Under the pieces are notes generated by a model. That model searched no databases. It was not told the DNA's origin and saw only the letters and a list, made by a program, of their open reading frames with translations. Positions 53,845-64,000 of a stretch of DNA of 64,000 nucleotides are shown here, piece after piece. The DNA is from Nothophaeocryptopus gaeumannii (lineage: Eukaryota > Ascomycota > Dothideomycetes > Mycosphaerellales > Mycosphaerellaceae). The stretch is from positions 1-64,000 of the forward strand of contig JASISA010000009.1 of the NCBI GenBank assembly GCA_031771865.1. Direction: 5' to 3'. Both the position numbers and the translations under genes were made by a program. Position 1 is the stretch's first letter. Every line of letters begins with the position of its first letter.

Positions 53845-56046
53845 ATGATCACGCCCACCATGGCTCAGTCACACGCGGTCAAGAAGGCCATCCAATGCGT
53901 GCCTAAAGTTCGCCGCTTTTCCACCACGCCAGCACCCGCTGCTATATCTCCCTACCGCCGACACGTGCCCCGAACCGCTCAGAAAGACACTCCTGCAAGG
54001 AGAAATGTATCCGCTACAGCCAAGAGCAATGCGCAAGCACAAGCTGCCCCGGCGCAGCAGCAACAAAGAGCCGTGCCCAGTCCAGCCTTCAACCGAGAAC
54101 CGGGTTTGAAAGATGTGCAGCCTCTGCAGCCCTTCCGCCAACCCGAAATGGACCACAGCTTTGTGGGCATGACGGGTGGCGAGATCTTTCATGAGATGAT
54201 GCTGAGGCACGGCGTGAAGCATGTCTGTAAGTAGGATACTTGAGACGATGGATGACGAAAAGCAAAGATTGGAATTGGGAGCTAACATATTTGTTCAGTC
54301 GGATATCCTGGAGGTGCTATCCTGCCAGTTTTCGATGCCATCTACAACAGCCCGCATTTCGACTTCATTCTCCCCAGACACGAGCAAGGAGCTGGACACA
54401 TGGCTGAGGGATACGCTCGAGCTTCGGGCAAGCCTGGTGTTGTGGTTGTTACATCTGGACCTGGTGCAACAAATACCATCACTCCTATGCAGGACGCTCT
54501 GATGGACGGTACACCCATGGTCGTATTCACTGGACAGGTCGTCACTTCGGCGATTGGCTCGGACGCGTTCCAGGAGGCCGATACCATCGGCATCTCCCGA
54601 GCATGCACCAAGTGGAACGTCATGGTGAAGAACATCGCTGAGCTCCCAAGACGCATCAATGAGGCGTTTGAGATCGCGACGTCCGGCAGACCTGGACCAG
54701 TCCTGGTTGATCTCCCGAAAGATGTCACTGGTGGCAAGCTTAATCGACCGATCCCAATCACTTCGACCCTGCCTACGCACCCATCTGCAGCCAGCATGGC
54801 CGCTCGTGAGCTCTCCTTGAAGCAGCTCGATGGCAGCATCCGTCGCTCCGCGAATCTGATCAACATTGCCAAGAAGCCAGTCGTCTACGCTGGACAGGGT
54901 GTCCTTGGTCATCCAGATGGTCCCAAGTTCTTGAAAGAGCTCACTGAGAAGGCTCAGATCCCAGTAACGACGACTCTCCAGGGTCTTGGAGCGTACGACG
55001 AGCTTGACCCCAAATCCTTGCACATGCTGGGTATGCACGGGTCCGCGTTTGCGAACATGGCCATGCAAGAAGCCGACTTGATCATCGCTCTGGGCGGACG
55101 TTTCGACGATCGCATCACTGGTGCTGTAGCCCGCTTCGCTCCAGCTGCCCGCAAAGCTGCTGATGAAGGCCGCGGCGGAATCATTCATTTCGACATCATG
55201 CCAAAGAACATCAACAAGGTTGTGCAGGCGACTGAGGCTGTCGAAGGTGATGTCACCGCGAACCTTGCCCTTCTCTTGCCACACGTCGAGGCGAGGACTC
55301 AAGAGCAACGAAAAGAGTGGTTCGCGCAAATCGATGGATGGAAAGAGCGTTTCCCATGGGCCTACGAAAAGGAAGCCGGACCAGACGCCAAGATCAAACC
55401 ACAAACCGTCATCACTGCTCTGTCCGACTTGACTGCGCCCAAGAAGCATGAGACCCTTATCGCTACTGGCGTTGGTCAACATCAGATGTGGGCAGCTCAG
55501 CATTACCGATGGCGATCTCCTCGCTCCATGATCACCTCCGGAGGTCTTGGCACTATGGGCTACGGCCTTCCAGCTGCTATTGGAGCCAAGGTTGCCTCTC
55601 CTGAGAAGCTTGTCGTGGACATTGACGGTGATGCGTCCTTCCTGATGACCCAGACTGAGCTCGGTACCGCCGCTGAGTTCGGTATCGGCGTGAAGGTGAT
55701 TGTCTTGAACAACGAGGAGCAAGGAATGGTCACTCAATGGCAGTCTCTTTTCTACAACGACCGCTTCGCGCACACTCACCAGCGGAATCCGGACTTTGTG
55801 AAGCTCGCAGAGGCCATGCACGTGCCAGCGCGGAGAACTGTGAAGTTGGCAAACTTGAAGGACGACCTTCAATGGTTGTGCTACGGATCTGGTGAGGGGC
55901 CAGCATTCTTGGAAGTTGTCGTTGACCAAAAGGTGCCCGTTCTTCCCATGGTGCCCGGTGGCAGCGCTCTGCACGAGTTTTTGGTATATGACGAGCAAAA
56001 GGAAAAGGAGCGAAGACAACGCACCAGAGAACGATCTGGACGTTAA
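53845..56046 (+). CDS. ILV2: Acetolactate synthase catalytic subunit, mitochondrial
   Basis: The enzyme (acetohydroxyacid synthase, EC 2.2.1.6) condenses two pyruvates, or pyruvate with 2-oxobutyrate, in the first shared step of valine, leucine and isoleucine synthesis in mitochondria. Exons are 53845-54226 and 54299-56046. The 72-nt intron (GTAAGT...TTCAG) restores HV|FGYPGGAILPVFDAIY, giving 709 residues. An in-frame ATG at 53860 has a stronger Kozak context (CACCATGG) and may be the true start. The Arg/Ser-rich N-terminus (VRRFSTTPAPAAISPYRR) is an import signal. Motifs are PRHEQGAGHMAEGYARASGK (cofactor-activating Glu), TSGPGATNTITPMQDALMDG, GLPAAIGAKVASPEKLVVDI, DIDGDASFLMTQTELGTAAE (ThDP-Mg site, GDG...N) and LNNEEQGMVTQWQSLFYNDR. 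Complete and highly conserved. The regulatory subunit is not here. Confidence 0.97.
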
Positions 56047-56468
56047 TCGACTCGCCGACTTGCAGCACCATTTTGATTTATCGCATGGCGTTCCTGGGCG
56101 TGGATACCCACTGGTCTGATTTTGAGGGTGGGACTGAGCGATTGCACATGTACTCTGAATGCGCTCGTTACGGGCTTATATCGAATCAGGCGCCGAGGCG
56201 GCGTGGAGAGGGCGCAGCAAAAGTTTCTCGCGACATCGAAGCATTTGTTGCGAAGATGGATGTAACTATGGAATGGCAATGTTGTCAGCAAGGATAATGC
56301 AGCTGAATCTGATCAGGTGTCAATCACATGCACAATAACCCTACAGGCTCACTTGGAGCATCACATGCAAGCATGTCTTGTCTCAGCCTGGCTCACTATC
56401 CGCTGATGAGACCTCCACGTTCTTGCAGTCAACAACATTCGCATCAACACTACAACCACAAGTCATCC
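56047..56468. other. Intergenic stretch
   Basis: ILV2 terminator region and promoter of the BTB gene. Nothing else is recognised. Confidence 0.5.
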
Positions 56469-57101
56469 ATGAACATGCTCCGCGCAAAGCGCAAGATCAC
56501 AGAATATGGAGGGAGGACTCGAGCCGTCAAGCGCCAAAGGTACGCTACATTGTGCATCATCCCCGTTGTGCCTCTCTAACGCCTCCTCAGAATCACCGGC
56601 AGCACCATCAACATCACCGCTGGCAACTACGCTCCGCAAACCTTCACCGTCCACGAAAGCCTCCTCAAACACAACTCAGCCTACTGCCGCGAGATCCTAT
56701 CCCTCCAGCGCGAAGACGAAACATACCCAAGCACCATCCAATTCCTCTATCTGGACCCTATCCTGCTTGGTGCGTATATCGACTACCTTTATGATGGCAA
56801 AGTTCGCACGCAGTCCGATACGCCGATTAGCGAGCTGGAACATACCGATGGCGAATACACCGATCTCGCGAACCTCTACATCCTCGGTGAGAAGCTCGGC
56901 GACGCAAAGTTCTGCAACGCAGTCATGACTTCTCTCTGCGAGCTCGCCGATCAATACTTCCCGCTCCTCGCCGAGAACGTCTTTCCCTCCAACGCAGTCG
57001 CCAGAATCATCTACAAGGGAACGAAGGATGGAAGTCCGATTCGGAAGTGGCTTGTGGAGGTGTATCGGACGTGTGGGAATAAGGAGTGGTTGGAGGGGTA
57101 G
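56469..57101 (+). CDS. Small BTB/POZ protein, two exons
   Basis: Exon 1 is 56469-56539 (MNMLRAKRKITEYGGRTRA and then VKRQ) and exon 2 is 56591-57101. The 51-nt intron (GTACGC...CTCAG) is phase 2, gives R|ITGSTINITAG and 193 residues. The core is FTVHESLLKHNSAYCREILS, LYLDPILLGAYIDYLYDGKV, LANLYILGEKLGDAKFCNAV. The tail is VARIIYKGTKDGSPIRKWLV and VYRTCGNKEWLEG. It shares the basic exon and intron phase with the other small BTB genes. Role unknown. Confidence 0.9.
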
Positions 57102-57629
57102 GAGAGGGGAGTGGGTTTTGGAGGTTTGATGAGAGCAAGGAAGGGAGGCGTAAGATTGGTGTATGCTTGGGTAGGAATGAGATGAAGCGCTTGAGAGACT
57201 GGGATACTGGTATGAATCCGCTTCAACGGACCGTAACGCCTGACGCTGAGACAGTGCTTTAAGTACTGTCACGAACTCGGAAATAGTCAGTACACTGTCT
57301 TGGGTGAGCAGGAGCGCAGACCACGAATGTGGCACAAGAACTTCACTTGCAAACATGAATATTGTTTTGATTCTGCAACGATGTTCAAGTGCTCTCTGTG
57401 AGATCTTTATGTTCAGTGTCACTTGGACATGATCACATGCAAATGCACAGCAGGTGAGTCTGAACTCTATGTGCAACCGCTCTACCTTTACTCAGCTCAA
57501 CCTCATCTTGGCTTTCGGCACCTTCGCTCACCTGAACATCCGCAGGAACAACTGACCATCCGTGATCCATCACGCAACAATAACACATCACCACCACCCT
57601 CCACCACCACCAACAAGTCGTCCGACACT
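57102..57629. other. Intergenic stretch between BTB genes
   Basis: 3' flank of one BTB gene and promoter of the next. A CCACCACC-rich run at about 57590-57613 sits just before the next start. No further gene is supported. Confidence 0.5.
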
Positions 57630-58486
57630 ATGGCAGAGACAGTGCGAGCATCCAAGCGTAGACGGTCAGCATCTTCAGGCATTCGTAAGGATATCACGAT
57701 TTCGCTGACAGAACCAGCATCACCAGCAACATCGTCACCCTCACCGCCGGCACTGGCAACACTATAATATCCTTTTCCGTCCACGAGTCGCTTCTGCAAG
57801 AGCGATCCAGCTTCTTCCAGGCCGCCTTGAGCAAGCAGTGGAAGGAAGGCCAAGAGCGCAAGATCTCGCTGCCAGACGAGAAGCCAGAAGTCGTTAGTAC
57901 TCACGTGGAGTGGCTGTACAGCAAGCGCATCGCATCGCAGCCCGAAATGACTCAAGACATGAAAAATTTCAGCCTTGGAGCAGCCATCGGAGCTGAACAG
58001 CTCCTGCTTGCAAGGCTCTACGTCTTTGGAGAGAAGGTCCAAGATGATGAGTTCTGCGATTCCACCATCGCTGCATTCTTGGAGCTCGTGGACACGCGAC
58101 ATGGACCCAGGTTCTACGTCTACCCTACGCGGTACTGCGTCGGAACAATCTATCGAAGCACCTCTCCGGACTGTCCCGCACGAAAGCTGCTTGTCCACAT
58201 TTTCAGCACTTACGTATGCAAGGACGATCTGAAGCATTTTGGGGATAGGGAGGTAATACTCGCTGACGCTTCATTGATGGAGTTCATCTTTGACCTAAGC
58301 CTTGCAATGATGGAACGCAAGATTCAAGTACACGAGAGAAGCAGCGTAAGACTTGGTTCAAGCAAAAGTAGAACTAAGCGAAACACTTTGCAATCACTCC
58401 TTGGAGAAGCAGAAAGTGTTTCGTACGCGCAAAGACATGACAGCAAGACAAAGAGCGCGACCCGCCCATCAAGGCAGACCAGATGA
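57630..58486 (+). CDS. Small BTB/POZ protein, two exons, with insert
   Basis: Exon 1 is 57630-57664 (MAETVRASKRRR, 35 nt) and exon 2 is 57712-58486. The 47-nt intron uses a weak donor, GTCAGC, with acceptor GACAG, but its phase and position agree with its paralogues (R|TSITSNIVTLTAG), giving 269 residues. The core is FSVHESLLQERSSFFQAALS, KPEVVSTHVEWLYSKRI, LARLYVFGEKVQDDEFCDST. It carries an insert around MKNFSLGAAIGAEQL and a basic tail (KTKSATRPSRQTR). The tail of the family is present as CVGTIYRSTSPDCPARKLLV. Function unknown. Confidence 0.87.
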
Positions 58487-58607
58487 TGCGGCTGAACTAG
58501 GAACGAATTCAATGGCAGGCTCTGCGAGGCCAAGAGGCCAGCAGCAAGGCTCAAGGCCACATACATCTCATTAAACATCATCCTATCCCTCCCATCCTCC
58601 ATTTTGT

Positions 58608-59099
58608 CTAAAGCTCCGCAAAAGCCCAACTCATCCCACCCAGCGCAACAACAAAAGCCATAAAGCTCATTCCCATCTGCGCAGCCCCACCCTCACTAGC
58701 AATTGGACTCGGTGTCGGCGTAGCACTTTCCCAAGTTCCATTCGTAGAAGGAGTAGTCCCATTCGTCCAGATGGTCCCATTACCAGTCGTAGCACCCGGC
58801 TCACCAGTAGAGTACGCAGTTGGTGCAGTCGAGGTAGAAGCGGGACAGAATCTCCCAACGATACTCGCAACGTCTATAGAAGAAACAGTACCGCTACAAA
58901 CAGCGACGATGGAGTCCGTCACGGATGGGAGGAGGTCGTGTTTAGCGCGGAGACATGTTGTGTCGCCGGGTGTGCAGCCGGTGGCGTTGACGGCGGCGAT
59001 AGAGGGTTCGTCTGCGCATGTTGGAATACCGCTGTCTTCTGGGTAGGCGATGACTAGGGCCGGGAGCATGGCGAGGCAGAGAGCTTTGAGTGGAGCCAT
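58608..59099 (-). CDS. Secreted GPI-anchored protein, degenerate CFEM-like
   Basis: The ATG at 59099 gives 163 residues. A signal peptide, MAPLKALCLAMLPALVIA, is followed by five cysteines (IPTC, ATGC, DTTC, VAVC, GRFC) in the order of a CFEM domain, whose usual form has eight. A Thr/Ser/Pro/Asn-rich stalk (TNGTTPSTNGTWESATPTPS) and a hydrophobic tail (MSFMAFVVALGGMSWAFAEL) fit GPI anchoring. CFEM proteins act in haem uptake, adhesion or as effectors. The reduced cysteine set makes a standard haem fold doubtful. It is divergent from the gene at 59794. Confidence 0.75.
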   Translation of the reverse strand: MAPLKALCLAMLPALVIAYPEDSGIPTCADEPSIAAVNATGCTPGDTTCLRAKHDLLPSVTDSIVAVCSGTVSSIDVASIVGRFCPASTSTAPTAYSTGEPGATTGNGTIWTNGTTPSTNGTWESATPTPSPIASEGGAAQMGMSFMAFVVALGGMSWAFAEL

Positions 59100-59793
59100 G
59101 ATCGTCTGTTTTGTATGTATTTGATTGAGCTGGTGGTGATGATGTGATCAAGATCTGTGATAGCGATGGGATGACTTGGAATAGGAGGGAGGAAAGTGAG
59201 AAAATGGTACTTAACACGTTATGGCCTAGTATTGGACGAATCTTGCGGTGGCATTCGGTTTCGTACATTCCACTGTCGCATGGTGAGAATGCCGCAACAG
59301 GTAGCGAGGGCATCGATGTACCAGCGCAGCGGCGCTCTAAGCCGGCGGTGCAGCAAAACTCATGGGTAGTCCACAGTGCTGGGAGGCCAGGTATTTTGGG
59401 ATGTGCTCGCAGCAGGGGCCGCAGCATACCAGCGTCATGCGAGGCACGTTGGCGCCGCAACCAGACTGGAATGTATCGAAGTTACACAAGTCCTATGCTG
59501 TCCTTCCACAAGCAAAGCCAACCTTTGTAACCGGCCTCGTCCTTCTGTCTTCTTCTCAACTGACCGCATGCGGGATCTCTCGGTATGCCGATCGGCTATC
59601 ACTTCGGCGAGTGTGAGACTGTAGCCGAAGGAGACAAAGCCACGGATGCGGCGCCGTGAAGACAATGATGTAAGTAGGGTGGGAGCACTGACGCCCCTGA
59701 TTGACCGGTAGCCCTTCTGTACGCACTCATTGTGCGCGCAACTACTTGGACCTGTGATGCCCTTTCTTCTCGTCTGTCACACCGTACTCTTCA
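59100..59793. promoter_or_regulatory. Divergent upstream region
   Basis: About 690 bp between the CFEM-like gene (-) and the hypothetical gene (+). Overlapping short frames only, on both strands, without homology. Confidence 0.45.
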
Positions 59794-60447
59794 ATGTCGC
59801 GTTACATCGCTCCGCCTGAGACCGCCCAAGAGATGGCATTGGTCCACGAGACACTTGGTCCAGAATGGAGTGCGATGCCGCCCAATCTAAGAGGTCAGAC
59901 GGAGAAGGCAGCTGGCTCCCGTCAGCTATTAGTATCAACGCACAACAGGGTATCTGGGCGGCTACGACAGATCTTCGCGAATGTCATGCCGGACATGGAA
60001 GTGGATGTCGAGCCAAGTGAAGAGTCGGACGCAACGAAGCAGCGTGCGCATGTGCGCCGGTTCAACAGCTATAGTCGGCTGTTATTCGAACACACTCAAT
60101 GGCAGAAGGAGAGGGCTACTTTGCCGGGATACCAGAAGACTATGCACGCCTTCACGATGAACCAGCTCGCGCTGCAGGGTTCTGCGTCCAGTTCCAGAAG
60201 CGAGACTAGTAGCCCTCACATAGGCGCTCGGCAAGCTGCGCTGCCTTCTACAGTGGTCGCAGAGATGAGCCAACTGGAGATCGATGATGCGCCCATCCCG
60301 CCGGTCATCTCGCCGGCTCCAGGTGTCCAGCACAAAACGCAAGATGCCGCAACGCGAAGAGGGATGAAGCAGCGAAGTACCACTCAGCCGCCTGCAAGAA
60401 ACTTCCCGACGCGGTCCAGAGATGGAGAAGATGTCGCGTGTGGATGA
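59794..60447 (+). CDS. Hypothetical protein
   Basis: The ATG at 59794 gives 217 residues. The N-terminal half is helical (ETAQEMALVHETLGPEWSAM, then RLRQIFANVMPDMEVDVEPS, then YSRLLFEHTQWQKERATL). The C-terminal half is Ser/Pro-rich and probably disordered. No domain is recognised. An extra exon past 60447 is possible, since GATGTCGCGTGTGG continues in other frames. Confidence 0.55.
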   Translation: MSRYIAPPETAQEMALVHETLGPEWSAMPPNLRGQTEKAAGSRQLLVSTHNRVSGRLRQIFANVMPDMEVDVEPSEESDATKQRAHVRRFNSYSRLLFEHTQWQKERATLPGYQKTMHAFTMNQLALQGSASSSRSETSSPHIGARQAALPSTVVAEMSQLEIDDAPIPPVISPAPGVQHKTQDAATRRGMKQRSTTQPPARNFPTRSRDGEDVACG

Positions 60448-60629
60448 TCCTGCCTTCTGCAATGAGCAGAATTTCACATGCGCGTGCTTAGCGCGATTTG
60501 TGCCTGGAGCTTGGACCGAAACCGCGCCTGCCCTCCCACAACTTCTCCAACGGCCGCATTCACACCTTCAATCCGCCCCTCTCACACTATCGCAGACTCA
60601 TTCCAGACGCCATCTGGACTTTCCTCAAC

Positions 60630-61364
60630 ATGGTCGAACTCCAGCCGATCAGGGACTTGTGAGCACTCTCAACCGCCGCTCTTGCACGCCTGAGACTGAC
60701 TGCCACCAGCAAAGTCCCAAATGCCTTCTGGAAGCCACGGCCGCAACCCGGCACACCAGACCTGATGATGACATTGCCGCCCGAGCTGCGCAATAGAATA
60801 TACGAGTTGACACTTCCTTACGGCAACATCTGGCTGACCTTCCAAAACGAGCCGTCGCTTCTGCGCACGTCCAAAGCCATTCGAGGCGAAGCAGGCAGCC
60901 TATTCTACGGAAGCAATCACTTCCTGGTTCACACTCAGATCGACTCGCAACAGTTCGAGCAGCTAGTCGACAAGCTGCGGAGCATCACCAAAACTTGCGG
61001 ACCTCGTCCATTCCAACAGTTGCAGATTGTTCTCCGCCGCTGCTACCAGTTTCCGGCTTTCCCTCAAGCCCGTCCAATGCTGCAGCTGCTGGAGCTCATG
61101 CGCACAACTGGTTTTGAGCCTGACAAAGACTTCATTGCCGGCGACTTGGTGCGCAAGGACGAGCAGGAGCGCAGCATCAGGAGCGGTGCTCGGGTGTTCA
61201 TTGGTGTCAAATCCAGTGTGGAGTCGGTTCTTGGAAGAGCAATTGCGCTTGGTCGGCGCGCCAGGGAAGAGAAGTGGTCTCAACAGAAGCTGGAGACCCG
61301 GTTCGCGGAGTTTGTCAAGGTCGCCGTTCAGAAAGGCAAGAAGAAGTGGCCGGCCGGGCTGTGA
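60630..61364 (+). CDS. F-box-like/2EXR fungal protein, two exons
   Basis: Exon 1 is 60630-60658 (29 nt, MVELQPIRD) and exon 2 is 60710-61364. The 51-nt intron (GTGAGC...CCACCAG, branch CTGAC) is phase 2, giving 227 residues. The ATG at 60765 in exon 2 is the fallback start. The motif MMTLPPELRNRIYELTLP and then LLRTSKAIRGEAGSLFYGSN is the classic start of fungal F-box-like/2EXR proteins. The rest is helical with a basic end (VQKGKKKWPAGL). Presumed protein-interaction or ubiquitin-ligase adaptor role. Partner unknown. Confidence 0.75.
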
Positions 61365-61644
61365 GGAGGGAGCTGCCATCGTTGCCGTCAGCATGGGCTT
61401 TGGTAAAAGAGATGGAGTCTTCTCAGAGTACTGATCCCGTGAATGAGGCATGCGAGCGAGCATTGGGCCTGAGGGTGTAGTCTCAGCTTCGTGCGATCGT
61501 ATCAAGCATATGGGATGTTAAGCAGTAGTATCTGCTGCGTTTTATGCGTCCTGTCACACCCGGTTCACTCGGCTGTCCAGAACATCTGTACAAAGTCACC
61601 CTCTTATGCTTCTTCCACTCGTCCCAGAATTGCAGCCCACAAAC

Positions 61645-61978
61645 ATGAGAATAATATTTGGTACATTTTTGGTCATCATCATCGCAGCCGCCACCCTCAA
61701 ACGGACTCTCGACGCGAGTTATCCACATGCTGCGAACCCAAATCAATCGGTGGACCGGAGGGGGTGACCAATGTGGTATTCTTCGATTCGAGCTCGACGT
61801 CGACTTCACCAATGAGCAGGGCGTGCGCTATGTATCAGTAAGTTGCGCGTACTAAATCACCCGCTCAAGTCCATTGGAGGGAGATTGTTACTATAACAAA
61901 AGAAACACATGGGACGTCCACGACCCGGAGGACTGTCTCGATGGAGGCTTAATGGGAGACTGTGCAAAAGTGACATGA
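61645..61978 (+). CDS. Possible small secreted Cys protein, model uncertain
   Basis: An ATG at 61645 starts a signal-peptide-like MRIIFGTFLVIIIAAATL and then KRTLDASYPHAANPNQ. The next frame carries GGGDQCGILRFELDVDFTNE and QGVRYVS, followed by a good donor GTAAGT at about 61840 with TACTAAAT as branch. After a candidate acceptor near 61881 comes GDCYYNKRNTWDVHDPEDCL and DGGLMGDCAKVT-stop. Four cysteines lie in the mature part. The first join needs a frame change I cannot explain by an intron, so it may be broken or non-coding. Confidence 0.3.
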
Positions 61979-64000
61979 CATTCTCACCAGCCACGACACA
62001 GTCCCGATGGAAGGATCATCTATAGCGAGGTAAGCTTTTCAATTGAAAGACTATGCTAGTCGGGCGGCATAGGCTGATTCTGGATGCTAGATTACTTGAG
62101 TCGGCGGGAAGAAGATGATGGAGTAGTTCGCGATCGGGATGTATAGCTCGTGGTGGACTCGGACTGAAGTCATTTCGGTCTGTAGATGGAATGCATCTTA
62201 TCAAATACCCGCCGAGACTTTCCTGTGTTGGTATCGGTGCGGCTGCAGTTAAGAGGCAGATAGATCCTGAATTAGGCGGAGAAGTCCGAGTCGGGCCGGG
62301 CTATCAGATTTGGGCGAAAGGGAGACACGATCCTGTCTAAGCATGTAGTCGCCAGCGAACGGCATGATGAGTAGAAACACGCATCAGCGCGGTTGGAGCT
62401 ATCACGCTGACTCTGTGACCGGCGACACGTCCTCTTTCTCAACTCACGCCTTCCATCCGCTTCTCGGCCCCACCCTGCGGAGAAATAGTCATGCACCTTA
62501 GGGAGTGTCCTCGCTCTTGAAATTGGCAGCTAGAGCGCTGAGACCTTCGACCACACCCAGCTGCCTGCAATGACGCATATGAGCGTGAAGCTTACTGTCC
62601 CTTGAGTGGGCTCCCACACGTTCGGCCGGGCCAGACCAGGATGAGTGGGGGGCGCAAATAGCTTCGACAACGCGTTTGCTCGGTCCATCACTACGCATGA
62701 GATGCTCTAGAAGGTAGATTGCCAGCGCATGGGAATGGATGGCTGCTGGTCCTGGGAAGTGGGCTACTGGACACAAGACAAGCTCGATGCCTCTTTCGTG
62801 AATGGTCGGCCGGATCTGTCTCTGCGACGCATTTGGTCTTATGTATCAGCCCCATCCCTAAAGCATCAAGATCTCTGCTTGTTGGCACAATCTCCAAGTG
62901 CTGCTGTCGTCCAGCTGCTGGCCCGCACAGAGTCGCGGCAGATCTCAGGAGATGGCATGCTCGTGCACTACTCTTGCATGGAAGCCGTGGACACCGCACT
63001 CCGTTGCGCGTCTCGCGCGCCGTCTCGAACGTCTTCCACCGGAGAGTATGGACGTATGTGTCTTGGCTGAGCGTGAGAACTACTTGCCGGAACCCGGAAA
63101 TCTGACCCATTCACTTGCTGGGGTCTCGGATGCAAGCCGGACCGGGTCTCCGCCGATCGTCTGTGCACGCCGATGTCATGGTCCACTCGGATGCTTGTGA
63201 TCCACTTCTCAGGCTGCATGCGGCTCACTCAAGCTTTCGCTCTCTGCCTTGACGAGCTTGCTTCTCACATCATACTTCAACCCTCCCTGCCACATCAGAG
63301 GCCTTTCTGTGGGGGCGCACAGCTTCTCTCCACCAGACTCCGTCAATCCGTAGCCGTCTCGTGCAGTGGCGAACGAGCGAGGAAGGACTCGTCCGAGAGA
63401 GTGCTCATCATGCGGGACAGTCACTGCTTAGGAATCTCCGAGCTATCCTGCTAATGAATGCAGATGAACATGAAACAGTTGCGCTTTTACGCGGATAGCA
63501 GCCGTCACCGCCACCGTGGCCGAGTTGGTTGATACATGCTTAGGATAACGCTTGCGTAGGTCGGTAAGCGGCAAGGACACCCTTGAGGCGAGCGTCATCG
63601 CATCACTAAAGGTCAACCGCTCTTTCTCTTGCTTTTGACTTTACCACGCTTCGTTTAGACCTCGCCTCGGATTCTCTACCTCTGGTGAAACGCACGCTGC
63701 GCGACAACGATACTCCCAGACACCGGACATCCGTACCCCATCTATACGGTCAGCATCGACATAGCCAACACATAGTATCGACGACCCGTCACAAGGGAAG
63801 ACCTCCTCAAGATGGCGCCAGTGATATGGGGCTTGGATCTGAAGGAGATGCAATGGGGGAAGTTCAAGAGCAGTTATATGTTCGGCAACAGAGATTACCA
63901 TTTGCGGCGGACCAAGTTCATCGTATACCAATGCGCACTGATCTTCTGTGTGGTATCTGAGTCGTTGGGTACCGCAGCACTATCAGGTTTGTCGACCCAT
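61979..64000. other. Right end without a supported gene
   Basis: Several overlapping frames on both strands (for example 62719-63105 plus, 63110-62691 minus) are mutually exclusive and carry no motif. A tRNA-like start at about 63511 was considered and rejected. Nothing is annotated. Confidence 0.5.

Noticed and set aside
54295..56019. 574-codon minus-strand open frame opposite ILV2
   Set aside because: It is the antisense shadow of a highly conserved enzyme. Its own translation shows no domain and the plus-strand frame explains the lack of stops.
63511..63580. tRNA-like segment beginning GTGGCCGAGTTGG
   Set aside because: An A-box-like word is present, but the B box is degenerate and I could not pair an acceptor or anticodon stem.

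Overview
The window is nuclear DNA from a filamentous ascomycete, most likely a dothideomycete. The evidence is short GT-AG introns (47-72 nt), fungal-only gene families (NACHT-WD40 NLR, small BTB proteins, a degenerate CFEM protein) and a block with the signature of repeat-induced point mutation (RIP). No species can be named from the sequence alone.

Left arm (1-20.4 kb): an accessory, gene-poor and decaying region. It holds a frame-broken NACHT-WD40 NLR with 11 nearly identical WD blades (2.6-6.3 kb), a Clr5-type C-terminal fragment (8.7-9.6 kb), a frame-broken DCR2-like metallophosphatase (10-11.4 kb), a sirtuin pseudogene (12-12.9 kb), a phosphotransferase pseudogene with Trp-to-stop changes (13.1-13.9 kb), a decayed unknown gene and a chromodomain protein fragment. 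It ends in a RIP-saturated relic (18.7-20.4 kb) that contains no CA or TG over about 500 nt and into which two unmutated LTR-like elements were inserted later.

Middle (20.5-37 kb): mostly intact, dense genes. These are an atypical protein kinase, a C2H2 zinc-finger factor with an R3H-like and an RRM-like region, a putative mitoribosomal protein mL50, an NTF2-like protein, an F-box-like protein, an inverted paralogue of the zinc-finger factor that has lost its fingers, a two-exon unknown gene, a large BTB protein and an MFS transporter with a 16-nt exon.

37-50 kb: a broken pectin methylesterase, a Cys-rich conserved protein and then a group of small BTB genes (one pseudogene, three intact). 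The group is flanked by degenerate tandem repeats of about 150-172 bp (43.5-43.8 and 45.1-46.0 kb) that look like repeated exon/intron units and match nothing I recognise. Most BTB genes share a tiny basic first exon and a phase-2 intron.

50-64 kb: housekeeping genes (TRAPPC12-like and the acetolactate synthase ILV2, divergently transcribed), two more BTB genes, a GPI-anchored degenerate CFEM protein, an F-box-like gene and a gene-poor right end with one possible small secreted protein.

The genes do not form one pathway. The window reads as conserved core genes next to a fast-evolving, duplication- and RIP-shaped compartment. Exon junctions were built by hand from splice consensus and frame continuity. 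Frame breaks in the left arm could be pseudogenisation or uncorrected assembly indels.
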